Assembly: GCA_017650105.1 (NCBI GenBank)
Contig: JAGCFO010000023.1
Location: forward strand, 1-64,000
Reading direction: 5' to 3'
DNA length: 64,000 bases
Source of the DNA: Bacteroidaceae bacterium
GTDB taxonomy: Bacteria > Bacteroidota > Bacteroidia > Bacteroidales > Bacteroidaceae
In this document: positions 34,574 to 44,364 of the stretch, in pieces
Layout: each line of letters begins with the position of its first letter
How positions within the stretch are numbered: the stretch's first letter is position 1
The notes under the pieces: model-generated
Database searches by the model: none
Told to the model about the DNA's origin: nothing
The model's input: the letters and a program-made list of their open reading frames with translations, nothing else
Program-made: the position numbers and the translations under genes

Positions 34574-36628
34574 ATGAAATATAGTAGTAAAACAAAGACA
34601 TTATTCTATAGTTCACTGCTCCTTCTTGCCGGCGGTGCATTCTTCACTTCCTGCACCGATTGGCTCGATAAGGAAAAGGAGGCTATTGTTGCAGAGGATG
34701 AAGCGTTCAAAAACTATCGCAACTTCCAAGGGTATATAGAGGAAATCTACGACTGTATACCTAATAAGGAGATGGTCAACCACTGTACCTCATGGAATTG
34801 GGGCGACGATGCCGTTCACAATCCAGAAGGATATGCGCATATGGATCATCAAGTTGATCTTGGTAACTATCGTAACTGGTGGACAAATGGTCAGTGCTGG
34901 CTTAACGGCGCAGGAAAAGATGGTTCTTGGGCGAATAAATATTCGCTCTGGAAGGGCGCCTGGTATAGTATCCGCAAGTGTAATATGGGTATAGAGAACA
35001 TCAAGTCCCTGATTGGCACCGATGAAGAGCGCGACCTGTTGCTTGGGCAACTCTATTTCTTCAGAGCATGGTGGCATTTTGAACTGATGTGCTATTTCGG
35101 CGGACTTCCCTACGTGGATCAGAGTTTTGAGGCTTCGAACATCCCAGAACTCCCGCGGCTCTCATTCCAGGAATGTGCAGACCGCTGTGCAGAAGACTTT
35201 GAAAAGGCATACAGCCTCTTACCTTTGGATTCGGACGCTTGGGATGAAACACTTGCCGGCATGCAAACATCTGGAAAAAACGATTTGCGCGTAAACAGAT
35301 TCATGGCACTCTGTTACCTTGGCAAGTGCTATCTTTGGGCTGGTTCCCCACTTATGAAAGAGTTTGAGAAGACAAAGACAGGTGGTGCTGCCCAGCTTTT
35401 GGGTGCAAGTTCTAATGGCAAGACATACGATTATGATGTTGAATACTGCAAAAAAGCTGCTGAATCATTAGGCAGAGCTCTTGAAATGGTAAACAGAGGT
35501 ACTGTTAATTACAAACTTGCAGAATTCAAGTACTCAAACATCTACGATCACGAACGTGACGAGAGCTCTGAATCAAACTACTCCGACATCTTCTACACAC
35601 GTGGACAGAACTGGCTCCAACCAGGTTCTACTGAGGCCATTTTCCGCGGGCTTTCTCAGACAGACGATTGCAACTGGAACTGCTCTAAGATATTTGGTCC
35701 TAAGGTTCTGGGTATCGTTCCGCATGATAATATCATTCACCACCCTACCGCAAACCTTATTGACCAATATGGTATGGCTAACGGGCAACCTATCTATTTA
35801 ATAAAAAATGGAGAATATGTCCTGAATCCAGAATCCGGCTGGGATCCTGAACATCCTTACAAAGATCGTGATCCACGATTCTATCACGATATTGTGTTCG
35901 ATGGCTTCCACTATGTTCTCAATACGGAAAACTTCACGGATGCTCAGAAGAAGCTTAAACTTGATTATTGCTCCCTCTACACAGACGGCGCAATGCGCGC
36001 AGTTGACAATGGAAGCAGCACGGGCTATTTCATCCAAAAACTTGTTCCTCACCAGTGTAATGAATATGACCGTTGGTGCTACGGATGGGAAAATGGCAAC
36101 ACCTTCCACTGCTATCTTCCCTATATGCGCCTTGCTGACATCTATCTGATGTATGCAGAGGCCAGAGCAGCGATTGCAAAGAGCGCAGCAGAGCTTAAAG
36201 AAAAGCCCGAGTATTGTCCGTCACTCTCAGCCATTGACGCTATCAACGTGCTTCGTGATCGTGTGAATTCAGACGATTATCCAATGGAACACGTACAGCC
36301 TCAATTCATTGACACAAGAGAGCACTTCATTGACGAATTGCGTCGTGAACGCTCAGTGGAACTTTCTTTTGAAGGCTTCCGCTGGTGCGACTTGCAGCGT
36401 TGGCTGCTCCTTACCGAGCCCCCTTATACTGTGAAGTACTCTCATGAGTTTGAGCGTTTGGAAAAGGATGACTGGTTTAAGAATCACGATCCAAAGGATG
36501 CAAAAGTCGGAAATTTCCATAAGGAGGAGCTTATAAGTCGTAGGTTTGAATCGAAACACTATTGGTTCCCTCTTCCCGACAAAGATATTTATCTCTACGA
36601 AGGATTTCCTCAGAATCCAGGATGGTAA
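34574..36628 (+). CDS. SusD/RagB-like surface lipoprotein (first)
   Basis: A 684-residue glycan-binding lipoprotein. The start at 34574 is chosen over a GTG at 34559 because it gives a clean lipoprotein signal with cysteine in 'FTSCTDWLDKE'. SusD hallmarks include the TPR-like helices ('RAWWHFELMCYFGGLPYVDQ') and the C-terminal 'ELRRERSVELSFEGFRWCDL' (both quoted as they stand). It caps the SusC barrel encoded upstream. Corresponds in position to XusB. Confidence 0.95.
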   Translation: MKYSSKTKTLFYSSLLLLAGGAFFTSCTDWLDKEKEAIVAEDEAFKNYRNFQGYIEEIYDCIPNKEMVNHCTSWNWGDDAVHNPEGYAHMDHQVDLGNYRNWWTNGQCWLNGAGKDGSWANKYSLWKGAWYSIRKCNMGIENIKSLIGTDEERDLLLGQLYFFRAWWHFELMCYFGGLPYVDQSFEASNIPELPRLSFQECADRCAEDFEKAYSLLPLDSDAWDETLAGMQTSGKNDLRVNRFMALCYLGKCYLWAGSPLMKEFEKTKTGGAAQLLGASSNGKTYDYDVEYCKKAAESLGRALEMVNRGTVNYKLAEFKYSNIYDHERDESSESNYSDIFYTRGQNWLQPGSTEAIFRGLSQTDDCNWNCSKIFGPKVLGIVPHDNIIHHPTANLIDQYGMANGQPIYLIKNGEYVLNPESGWDPEHPYKDRDPRFYHDIVFDGFHYVLNTENFTDAQKKLKLDYCSLYTDGAMRAVDNGSSTGYFIQKLVPHQCNEYDRWCYGWENGNTFHCYLPYMRLADIYLMYAEARAAIAKSAAELKEKPEYCPSLSAIDAINVLRDRVNSDDYPMEHVQPQFIDTREHFIDELRRERSVELSFEGFRWCDLQRWLLLTEPPYTVKYSHEFERLEKDDWFKNHDPKDAKVGNFHKEELISRRFESKHYWFPLPDKDIYLYEGFPQNPGW

Positions 36629-36679
36629 GACAGGATTAATGATTAATGATAACAATTAATGATTAATAAGACATTATCT

Positions 36680-39646
36680 ATGAAAAAAATTATAACATAC
36701 ATATATCTCTTTGCCATCTTGTTTGCTTCGCCGCTGACAATTCATGCACAGTTTGCTGACGGTGCAGATTCTATCAAGACCCAAAAGAAAGTACATGTTG
36801 CTTTCCGTGACAAAGATGCCGACCATATTCTCGGAGGCATTTCATACGTTGATATGGAAGAGCTACAGAAAAAAGATTACACGATGAGTAGTCTTGAAGA
36901 CATGTATGCTCTTGTAGGAGGATGGAACGGCAATAATCTTTGGGGAATTGACAACGAACGTCTTGACAATAACGACAACAGCAATTTGCCGCTAGTAATT
37001 ATTGATGGAGTTAAGCGACCTTCCAACAACGTGCTTCCTTCCGAAATTGAGCAGATAACGTTCCTCAAGGGGGCTCAGGCCGTCGTACTGTATGGAGCAA
37101 AAGGTGCTAAGGGCGCAATTCTTATCACAACCAAACGCGGCACAGTCGACGGTCTCCAAATCAAAGCCAATGCCAACACCGGCTACTATGTTGCTAAGGA
37201 ATTCCCTGAGTATCTCGGTTCTGCGGAATACATGACTTTTTATAACGAAGCCCGTGCCAACGATGGACTCGACCCAAGATATTCGCAGATGGACATCTAC
37301 AATCATGCCGTGGGAACTAATCCTTACCGTTATCCAAACGTCAACTATTATTCGGACGAATATATTCGAAAAGCATTTAATCGTTCGGAAGGAACGTTGG
37401 AAATACAAGGTGGAGGCACTCGTGCTCATTTTTACACAAATATTAATTACTATCGCATAGAAGACCTTCTCAACTTCGGCTTGGCAAAGCAGAATTACAC
37501 AGACCGTTTTAGCGTACGTGGAAATGTTGATCTTCTCATCAACAAGCTTGTAAAAGGATATGCTAATGCCAGTGCGACCTTCTACAACTCAAACAAGAAT
37601 AAAGGAGATTTCTGGGGTGCAGCAGCTACAATGCGTCCAAACTTCCCAGAGAATGCGGCACCGCTGATTCCAATAAATATGGTTGACCCCAATGCATCTA
37701 AAGCTCTTGCCATACTTGGCAAGTCCCTCAACCTACTTGATGGAATTTATTTCCCTGGCGGCACAAAAGCTACCCAATCAAATGCAATTGCCGACTGTTA
37801 TTTTGGCGGAAAGACAAGAGACGTTAGTCGTCAGTTCCAATTCGATGCTGGTATTGACTATGACATGAATAAGTTTGTGAGGGGTTTGTCATTCAAGACA
37901 TTGTTCTCTATAGACTATGCTGCAAACTACAGTCTTTCGTACGATAACGAGTACGCTGTGTTCATTCCTACCTGGAGCAACTACAACTCACAAGATATTA
38001 TTGTGGGCCTTACACAGCAGGGAGATGAAGTTGTGACAGGTCACATGGCTATGTCAAACACCGCCTACCGCCAGACAATCAGCTGGAATGGACATTTTGA
38101 CTATGATCATACATTTAATGGCAGGCACCATGTTACAGGTATGCTTCTCGCAAATATGTTTACCACAACATCCAGCGGCGAATACCATCGTTATGCTAAT
38201 GCCAATTTAGGCCTTCAAGCAGGATATGACTACAAGGGTCGTTATTTCGCCGATATGTCGTTGGCTGGAGTACATTCGGCTCGACTTCCAAAAGGTCACC
38301 GCGAAGCCATTTCACCTTCTTTCACTCTTGGCTGGAACATTGCTAAGGAGAGCTTTTTAAGAGGGAGCTTCGTTGACGATCTATTACTCAGTGCTTCATA
38401 CAGCGACCTGAACGAAGATATTGATGTTTACATGGGAAGTAAATACTTTTATCTATACGATGCTTTGTGGGCAACCGCCGGTAGTACTTTTACATGGAAC
38501 GAGGGTGCTCAAACAGACCGCACTTTCTCCACCATGGGTGCCAATCCTATGCTTGACTTCATTCATCGCAAGGAATACTCTGTAAGTCTACGTGGATCGT
38601 TCTTCAACAAACTCATTGCAACTGATCTTACATGGTTCAACACTGATATGTCCGGATACATCATCCAGAACCCCACCCTTTTCCCTTCATACTTACAAGG
38701 AGGTCTTTCTGGAAGTACGTTCAAGCCTGCTATCAACAATAATATTCAAAATCGCAAAGGCCTTGACTTCAGTCTAACAGCTCAAAAACAATTGGGTGAG
38801 GTTAATGCTAAACTAGGCATTGTTGGTACATATCTTACTACTAAATGGAAAAAGTTCGATGAGACGATTGATCCTACAGCGCCTCACAAATACACCGAAG
38901 GACAAGTTCTTGACGCTCTTTGGGGGTATAACTGTTTGGGGTTCTACACATCTGAAGACTTTGAATTATCGACGACTGCTGATGGCAAAACTAAGTACAC
39001 ATTGAAGGACGGACTTCCCAAATCTGCAATCGGTGGAAACATCCAACCTGGCGACTTGAAGTATGAGGATATCAATGGTGACGGCACTATTAATAACAAA
39101 GACATGCTGGTTCTTGGTAGCTCTGGTAACGTAATTGTTTTGGATAGCAACGGCAATCCTAACGGAAATGCTTTGGGCTCCATCGGTGCTCCTTGGACTA
39201 TGGGCATGAATCTCACTCTCAAGTACAGAAATTTCACCCTCTTTGCTCTTGGCAACGGGCAGTTCGGCGCTTATGCCATGAAAAACAACAGCTATTACTA
39301 TATGGATAGAGAAGCCAAGTACTCCGTCAACGTTCGTGGTCGATGGACACCAGAGACAGCCGATGTGGCTACTCATCCTCGTCTGACAACACTGACCTCT
39401 GCAAATAACGCAGCAGCATCCACATTCTGGATTTATAGTACCGACCGATTCAACATCCGTAAGTTGCAGCTCACCTATGACTTCCCAAAGAAAATGTTTG
39501 AAGGAAAGGCCATAGAGAATTTATCGCTATATATAAACGGGAATGACCTCCTTACGATCTCGAAGAACCGCAAGTTGATGGAGACAAGTGTTGGCTATGC
39601 TCCCCAGACACGATTCTATAATCTTGGTGTTAAGGTAATCCTTTAA
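36680..39646 (+). CDS. SusC/RagA-like TonB-dependent receptor (second), short N-terminus
   Basis: A 988-residue receptor. Met 36680 gives the signal peptide (ending 'LTIHAQF'). After about 35 residues it enters the plug ('LPLVIIDGVKRPSNNVLPSE', 'LYGAKGAKGAILITTKRG'). The carboxypeptidase-D-like domain and the usual valine-rich TonB-box region are missing. The barrel is complete and ends 'RFYNLGVKVIL'. The upstream paralogue keeps the extra domain, so the two receptors may differ in how they couple to TonB. Position matches XusC. Confidence 0.93.
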   Translation: MKKIITYIYLFAILFASPLTIHAQFADGADSIKTQKKVHVAFRDKDADHILGGISYVDMEELQKKDYTMSSLEDMYALVGGWNGNNLWGIDNERLDNNDNSNLPLVIIDGVKRPSNNVLPSEIEQITFLKGAQAVVLYGAKGAKGAILITTKRGTVDGLQIKANANTGYYVAKEFPEYLGSAEYMTFYNEARANDGLDPRYSQMDIYNHAVGTNPYRYPNVNYYSDEYIRKAFNRSEGTLEIQGGGTRAHFYTNINYYRIEDLLNFGLAKQNYTDRFSVRGNVDLLINKLVKGYANASATFYNSNKNKGDFWGAAATMRPNFPENAAPLIPINMVDPNASKALAILGKSLNLLDGIYFPGGTKATQSNAIADCYFGGKTRDVSRQFQFDAGIDYDMNKFVRGLSFKTLFSIDYAANYSLSYDNEYAVFIPTWSNYNSQDIIVGLTQQGDEVVTGHMAMSNTAYRQTISWNGHFDYDHTFNGRHHVTGMLLANMFTTTSSGEYHRYANANLGLQAGYDYKGRYFADMSLAGVHSARLPKGHREAISPSFTLGWNIAKESFLRGSFVDDLLLSASYSDLNEDIDVYMGSKYFYLYDALWATAGSTFTWNEGAQTDRTFSTMGANPMLDFIHRKEYSVSLRGSFFNKLIATDLTWFNTDMSGYIIQNPTLFPSYLQGGLSGSTFKPAINNNIQNRKGLDFSLTAQKQLGEVNAKLGIVGTYLTTKWKKFDETIDPTAPHKYTEGQVLDALWGYNCLGFYTSEDFELSTTADGKTKYTLKDGLPKSAIGGNIQPGDLKYEDINGDGTINNKDMLVLGSSGNVIVLDSNGNPNGNALGSIGAPWTMGMNLTLKYRNFTLFALGNGQFGAYAMKNNSYYYMDREAKYSVNVRGRWTPETADVATHPRLTTLTSANNAAASTFWIYSTDRFNIRKLQLTYDFPKKMFEGKAIENLSLYINGNDLLTISKNRKLMETSVGYAPQTRFYNLGVKVIL

Positions 39647-39657
39647 TAATATTGAAA

Positions 39658-41487
39658 ATGAAGACAAGAAACATTATATTCTATCTCATCGGTCTCTTCG
39701 CATTCTGCTCATGTGATGATATGTTCGAGCCTGCTGATGAAAACAATCGACAGGAGGATGCCATGTATGAGGAGTCGAAGTATGCATATGGTCTGCTTAT
39801 GTACGCTTACGATCGCCTTCCCTACTTGACGACTACTCAGACTGACATTGCTACGGATGATGCAGTAACCAATTTGACAACCAGCCCCTATGTTAATATG
39901 GCAACTGGCGCTTGGGCATCAGATAACAATCCGATGTCTCAATGGGACAATTGTAAGGATGGCATCCAATATGTCAATCTCTCACTTTCAAAAGTGGAAA
40001 AAGTAAAATGGGCTCCAAGTGCACGTTCAAAACAACGAATGTTTATTGACCGTTTAAAAGGTGAAGCATTAGGACTACGTGCGGTTCTATATTACTATTT
40101 ACTTCAAGCCCATGGAGGTTATGCAGACGATGGTGTTCTTTACGGAGTACCTTTGCTCACTGCCCCCGAAGACGGAAGTTCCGATTTCAACCAGCCTCGT
40201 GCCACTTTTGCCAGTTGTGTAAAACAGTGTTTTGCAGATTGTGACAGCGCTATGGCACTTCTTCCAATTGACTACGTAGACGTAGACAGTGACGATGAAA
40301 TACCTGAAAAATATTTGGCTTTGGGCGCTCAAAAAACCGGTTACAACCTTGTATTTGGTGCTAGGTCACGTAATCTTATGTCAGGTAAAATCGCAGAGGC
40401 TGTTAAGGCACAAGTTGCCCTTCTTGCAGCAAGTCCAGCATTCCGTGAGCAGAGCGGCGTAACCTCAGCCGAGGCTGCAACTCTATGTGCGAATGTGCTC
40501 AAACGTATTGGTGGTTTAGAAGGATTTGACATCTCGGGTAATACTTGGTACAAGAATAAAACAAAACTTGACCCCAAAGCCACTGAAATGCCAGAAATGC
40601 TTTGGCGTGAAGACCGTCATAATAACAATGACCAAGAGAAAGAAAACTTCCCTCCTACTCTCTACGGCAATGGTCGAGTTAATCCATCACAGAACTTAGT
40701 TGATGCATTCCCAATGCGCAATGGTTGGCCTATTTCTGATCCCAACTCCGGTTACGATTCGCAGGATCCATACTTTAATAGAGACCCCCGTCTTGAAAAC
40801 AATGTAATATATAACGGTATGACCTTCAAAAAAACGGTCATTTTAACGGGTGCCGATATGCCTAATGATAAGAATGAGACAAACGACAACCTCAACAATA
40901 CTGATCAATCAACACGGACAGGTTATTATTTGAAAAAACTGCTTCGTGATGATGTCAGCGTGAATCCAAGCTCTAATCTTAGTCAGCAGCATATATATCC
41001 TCGCATCCGTTACACAGAAATCTTCCTTGCTTTTGCAGAGGCAGCTAACGATGCTTGGGGACCTGAAGGTGATCCTACAGGAATAGGATTCACTGCCTAT
41101 GACGTTATCAAAGCTATTCGTAATCGCGCAGGACTCGGCACTGACGAATATGGTCGTCCACTTGCTGAAGGTGATGCCTATCTTGAAGAATGCAAGTCAA
41201 ATAAAGACAAGATGACATTGCTCATCCGTAACGAGCGACGTCTTGAGCTTTGCTTTGAGAACAAACGTTTCTGGGATCTTCGCCGTTGGCAGATGCCTAT
41301 TAACGAAACTGTCATGGGCATGAAAATCGAGAAGATTGATCCAGATAAAGAAGACAGCCCACTTAAATACACCCGAATCGAAGTTGAGAACCGAGATTTC
41401 GACAGTTCATATCAGTGGTACGGCCCCATTCCAAAGGGTGAGGTACTCAAATGGAGTAACTTAAAGCAAAACAAGGGTTGGCAATAA
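39658..41487 (+). CDS. SusD/RagB-like surface lipoprotein (second)
   Basis: A 609-residue lipoprotein partner of the second SusC. The ATG at 39658 is preferred to the TTG at 39652. The signal ends in a lipobox Cys ('FAFCSCDDMFEPADEN'). SusD features are 'GEALGLRAVLYYYLLQAHGG' and the C-terminal 'RNERRLELCFENKRFWDLRR', each a known family motif. Position matches XusD. Confidence 0.94.
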   Translation: MKTRNIIFYLIGLFAFCSCDDMFEPADENNRQEDAMYEESKYAYGLLMYAYDRLPYLTTTQTDIATDDAVTNLTTSPYVNMATGAWASDNNPMSQWDNCKDGIQYVNLSLSKVEKVKWAPSARSKQRMFIDRLKGEALGLRAVLYYYLLQAHGGYADDGVLYGVPLLTAPEDGSSDFNQPRATFASCVKQCFADCDSAMALLPIDYVDVDSDDEIPEKYLALGAQKTGYNLVFGARSRNLMSGKIAEAVKAQVALLAASPAFREQSGVTSAEAATLCANVLKRIGGLEGFDISGNTWYKNKTKLDPKATEMPEMLWREDRHNNNDQEKENFPPTLYGNGRVNPSQNLVDAFPMRNGWPISDPNSGYDSQDPYFNRDPRLENNVIYNGMTFKKTVILTGADMPNDKNETNDNLNNTDQSTRTGYYLKKLLRDDVSVNPSSNLSQQHIYPRIRYTEIFLAFAEAANDAWGPEGDPTGIGFTAYDVIKAIRNRAGLGTDEYGRPLAEGDAYLEECKSNKDKMTLLIRNERRLELCFENKRFWDLRRWQMPINETVMGMKIEKIDPDKEDSPLKYTRIEVENRDFDSSYQWYGPIPKGEVLKWSNLKQNKGWQ

Positions 41488-41516
41488 AAAGAGTTTATAG
41501 TTAAATTGATATCACT

Positions 41517-42641
41517 ATGAGGAAATTTAAGAACTATTTGTATTGTGTGGTTTTGGGAGTACTTTCTCTCTCATACTCTTCTTGTTACAATACAGAACAT
41601 ATTTTCCCAGACTATGAGGAAGGTACTACAGCCTACTTTGCATATCAGTTCCCGGTACGCACGCTCGTACTTGGTAACGACATCTATGACAACACACTTG
41701 ACAACGAACATAAATGCCGGATTTGGGCGACTATGGGTGGCGCTTATCATGGGCGAAAAGCCGTTGTGGATTATGTTGTTGAAGAGTCACTTTGCGACAA
41801 CCTGTTTTTTACGGATGAAGGAGGAAATGCATCGTATCCTGTGACTCCTATGCCTACAGAATATTATAGACTGTTATCTGATGCCATTCCTTACAATAGC
41901 GACACTCGCGGCTATGTAGAAGTACAGTTCACCGATGCTTTCTTTAACGACGAAAAGGCTATAGATAACACATACGTTATCCCCCTTTTGATGACAAACG
42001 CGAAAGGTATTGACCATATTCTCACCGGTACGCCACGTGAGGGACTCTCTCCTTCTCGCACTAATACAGAAGATTGGGAGGTTCTTGCAAAGGACTATGT
42101 ACTATACTGCGTGAAATATATGAACCCATGGCAAGGAAAATATATTCGCCGTGGTGTCGACTATGTTACAGAAAAAGGTGTTGTCACCAGAGTAGTCCGC
42201 AAAGATACGACACTGGTAAATACCGACCTTGAACATTACAAGGAAAACCCTGTAAACCAGAACGACGAAATTTGTGCAATAACAACGAAGAATATGACTC
42301 AGGCTATTTTCCCTGTGTCTTTCAGAACTTCAGGTGCTTCAATAACTTGTAATCTTATCCTAACTTTCAATGGCGACAAATGCACAGTGTCCACCGATGA
42401 TGAGAACGTAACCGCAACTGGCTCTGGTGAATTCATCGCTAAAGGGACAGAGAGGAATGAATATAAGGATTATCAATGGGGTAGCAACAATGGAGAGCTT
42501 GTGCAACGTGACATTCTCCGTTTAGCTTATGAAGTGAATTTCATTAATAGTGACATTCAGATATCTACAAATGACACTCTTGTTGTTCAGACTCGCGAAT
42601 CCAACAAGAGAGTATTCTTCACACCCAAATACGTTAAATAA
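41517..42641 (+). CDS. Surface glycan-binding lipoprotein (DUF1735-type)
   Basis: A 374-residue lipoprotein (Cys in 'SYSSCYNTEH', near residue 22). It has an N-terminal DUF1735-like immunoglobulin domain ('VDYVVEESLCDNLFF', 'TPMPTEYYRLLSDAI', 'YVEVQFTDAFFNDE') and a C-terminal beta-rich domain of about 190 residues. Proteins in this position after SusC/SusD pairs are usually surface glycan-binding proteins. The place corresponds to XusE of the Prevotella xylan locus, a protein without assigned enzymatic activity. Confidence 0.82.
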   Translation: MRKFKNYLYCVVLGVLSLSYSSCYNTEHIFPDYEEGTTAYFAYQFPVRTLVLGNDIYDNTLDNEHKCRIWATMGGAYHGRKAVVDYVVEESLCDNLFFTDEGGNASYPVTPMPTEYYRLLSDAIPYNSDTRGYVEVQFTDAFFNDEKAIDNTYVIPLLMTNAKGIDHILTGTPREGLSPSRTNTEDWEVLAKDYVLYCVKYMNPWQGKYIRRGVDYVTEKGVVTRVVRKDTTLVNTDLEHYKENPVNQNDEICAITTKNMTQAIFPVSFRTSGASITCNLILTFNGDKCTVSTDDENVTATGSGEFIAKGTERNEYKDYQWGSNNGELVQRDILRLAYEVNFINSDIQISTNDTLVVQTRESNKRVFFTPKYVK

Positions 42642-42659
42642 TAATTGGAGGCTAAGAGT

Positions 42660-44309
42660 ATGAAAAATAATATTAGAAACGGTCTCTTCATGTTGGTTGC
42701 AGGAACACTTGCGCTTTCCTGTGCAGATTATAATGTGACAGACGATTTCACAGTCGAGCCTGATCCAACTTTCGTGGAGCCATACAAGGACCTTGCTCCT
42801 GTAAAAACATATATTGACAGGAGTAAGTATCCAAATATGACGATTGGTGCTACGCTAAAAGTTACAGATTTCAACAAACAGGAACTTGCACATGCTGCTG
42901 CAATTACAAATTTTGACAATCTCGCTTTCGGTACTACCCTTATGTCTGGAGCCATTATCAATAACAAAGGCGTGATGAACTTTCTTGATATGATGGACCT
43001 TCTTGATCATGTAGAAGAAATAGGAGGTGATGTCTTCGGCAGTCCTATCGCTGCTAATGCGAATCAGGCTGACGGATGGCTGAATCTGCTCACAGCTCCT
43101 ATTGAGGTTCCCGTTGATTTTGTTGAAGGGAAATCGGTAGATTTCAGCAAGATGACGACATTTGATGGTACCATTGAGAAAGGGAAAGCTGCAATTGTCA
43201 GCTATGATGGTCAGAACGCCCTCCAAATTGGAACGACATCCAATGTACACATTATTGAAGGCTTTGAAGTTGACCCTCTTGCTACATATACAACAACATT
43301 TTGGGCAAAAGCTGATAAGGACGCTTCATTCAACGTTAATTTCTCTGGCAATAAGATTGACGGAAACGGAACTAGTGGAAAGTGGACTTTCAAATCAGGC
43401 AAGTGGACAAAGATTGTTGTGGAAGGCAAAGCTGCAGAAGGTGTAACCGAAGGCTATTTGAGAATTGACAATGCACTTGCTGGCGCAATCTATATATCAA
43501 AAGTTGAGGTCGGTTATTATCCTGATAACCATCGGCAACAGACTGCAGAGGAGAAAAAAGATACCATCAACTATGCTCTCAATGCATGGTGCGATGGTCT
43601 TATGAAAATTAATGAAGGTCGTATCAAATCGTTTGATCTTATTGACGAAGCCATAGACGTTAAATCAGAACTCGACAATGGTATGTTCGACCTCAAACAC
43701 TCTGATGAAAAAATCTTCTGGCAGGATGTTCTTGGCTGCGATAACTATGCCCCAGCAGTGGCAGATGCGGCAAGAAGAGCATACGAGAATCATGGGGGCA
43801 ATTCTTCTGAACTGAAGTTTTTCATTAGTGAATCCGGTCTTGAGAATACCAAAAAAATGGAAAGTCTCATTTACTGGATTAACATTTGGGATGCGAACGG
43901 AGCAAAAATTGACGGCATCAATGCCAAACTAAATCTCACATATAGTGAAGATGAAACGAAGCAGAATGCTAATAGGGCTCTGCTTGACAAACTTCTTGAA
44001 GAACTGGCCTCTACTGGTAAATTGATTCGTCTCTCTAACTTTGACATCAAGTATCAGGATACTTCTGGTGCAAGTGTTACTGCAAACGACATTACTGGAG
44101 AACAGCGTCAAAAACTTGCCGACTATTATGGCTATGTAATCAGGAGCTATATGACTAAGATTCCCCATGACAAGCAAGCAGGAATCTGCAAAGGTAATCT
44201 CGCAGACACAACAGACCCTGTAGGTCTTTGGTCTGTTGATAACAAAAGCAAAGACTGGGTACGCACAGCTACTTATAAGGCTTTCTGCGATGCTTTAAGT
44301 GGAAAATAA
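42660..44309 (+). CDS. GH10-like protein with inserted carbohydrate-binding module, probably inactive
   Basis: A 549-residue lipoprotein (Cys in 'LALSCADYN'). The ATG at 42660 has GGAGG eight bases upstream; the frame's TTG at 42645 is rejected. The GH10 xylanase fold is split: a first part (about 50-150), an inserted carbohydrate-binding module (about 160-285), then the rest. The acid/base region reads 'FDLIDEAIDV' for the usual 'WDVVNEA', keeping the Glu. The nucleophile region reads 'LIRLSNFDIKY' for 'TELDI', so the catalytic Glu is gone. The 'GITQW' Trp and the conserved His after 'IDGI' are also missing. It probably binds xylan at the surface. The insertion in the same place is known from active Prevotella Xyn10C enzymes. 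Confidence 0.82.
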   Translation: MKNNIRNGLFMLVAGTLALSCADYNVTDDFTVEPDPTFVEPYKDLAPVKTYIDRSKYPNMTIGATLKVTDFNKQELAHAAAITNFDNLAFGTTLMSGAIINNKGVMNFLDMMDLLDHVEEIGGDVFGSPIAANANQADGWLNLLTAPIEVPVDFVEGKSVDFSKMTTFDGTIEKGKAAIVSYDGQNALQIGTTSNVHIIEGFEVDPLATYTTTFWAKADKDASFNVNFSGNKIDGNGTSGKWTFKSGKWTKIVVEGKAAEGVTEGYLRIDNALAGAIYISKVEVGYYPDNHRQQTAEEKKDTINYALNAWCDGLMKINEGRIKSFDLIDEAIDVKSELDNGMFDLKHSDEKIFWQDVLGCDNYAPAVADAARRAYENHGGNSSELKFFISESGLENTKKMESLIYWINIWDANGAKIDGINAKLNLTYSEDETKQNANRALLDKLLEELASTGKLIRLSNFDIKYQDTSGASVTANDITGEQRQKLADYYGYVIRSYMTKIPHDKQAGICKGNLADTTDPVGLWSVDNKSKDWVRTATYKAFCDALSGK

Positions 44310-44364
44310 ACATCCATTGACACATATTATTTATCTTTATTTATTAATCTAAACTATTTCTACT

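Noticed and set aside
42645..42659. TTG start of the GH10-like gene
   Set aside because: ATG 42660 has a well-spaced GGAGG and a clean lipoprotein signal.
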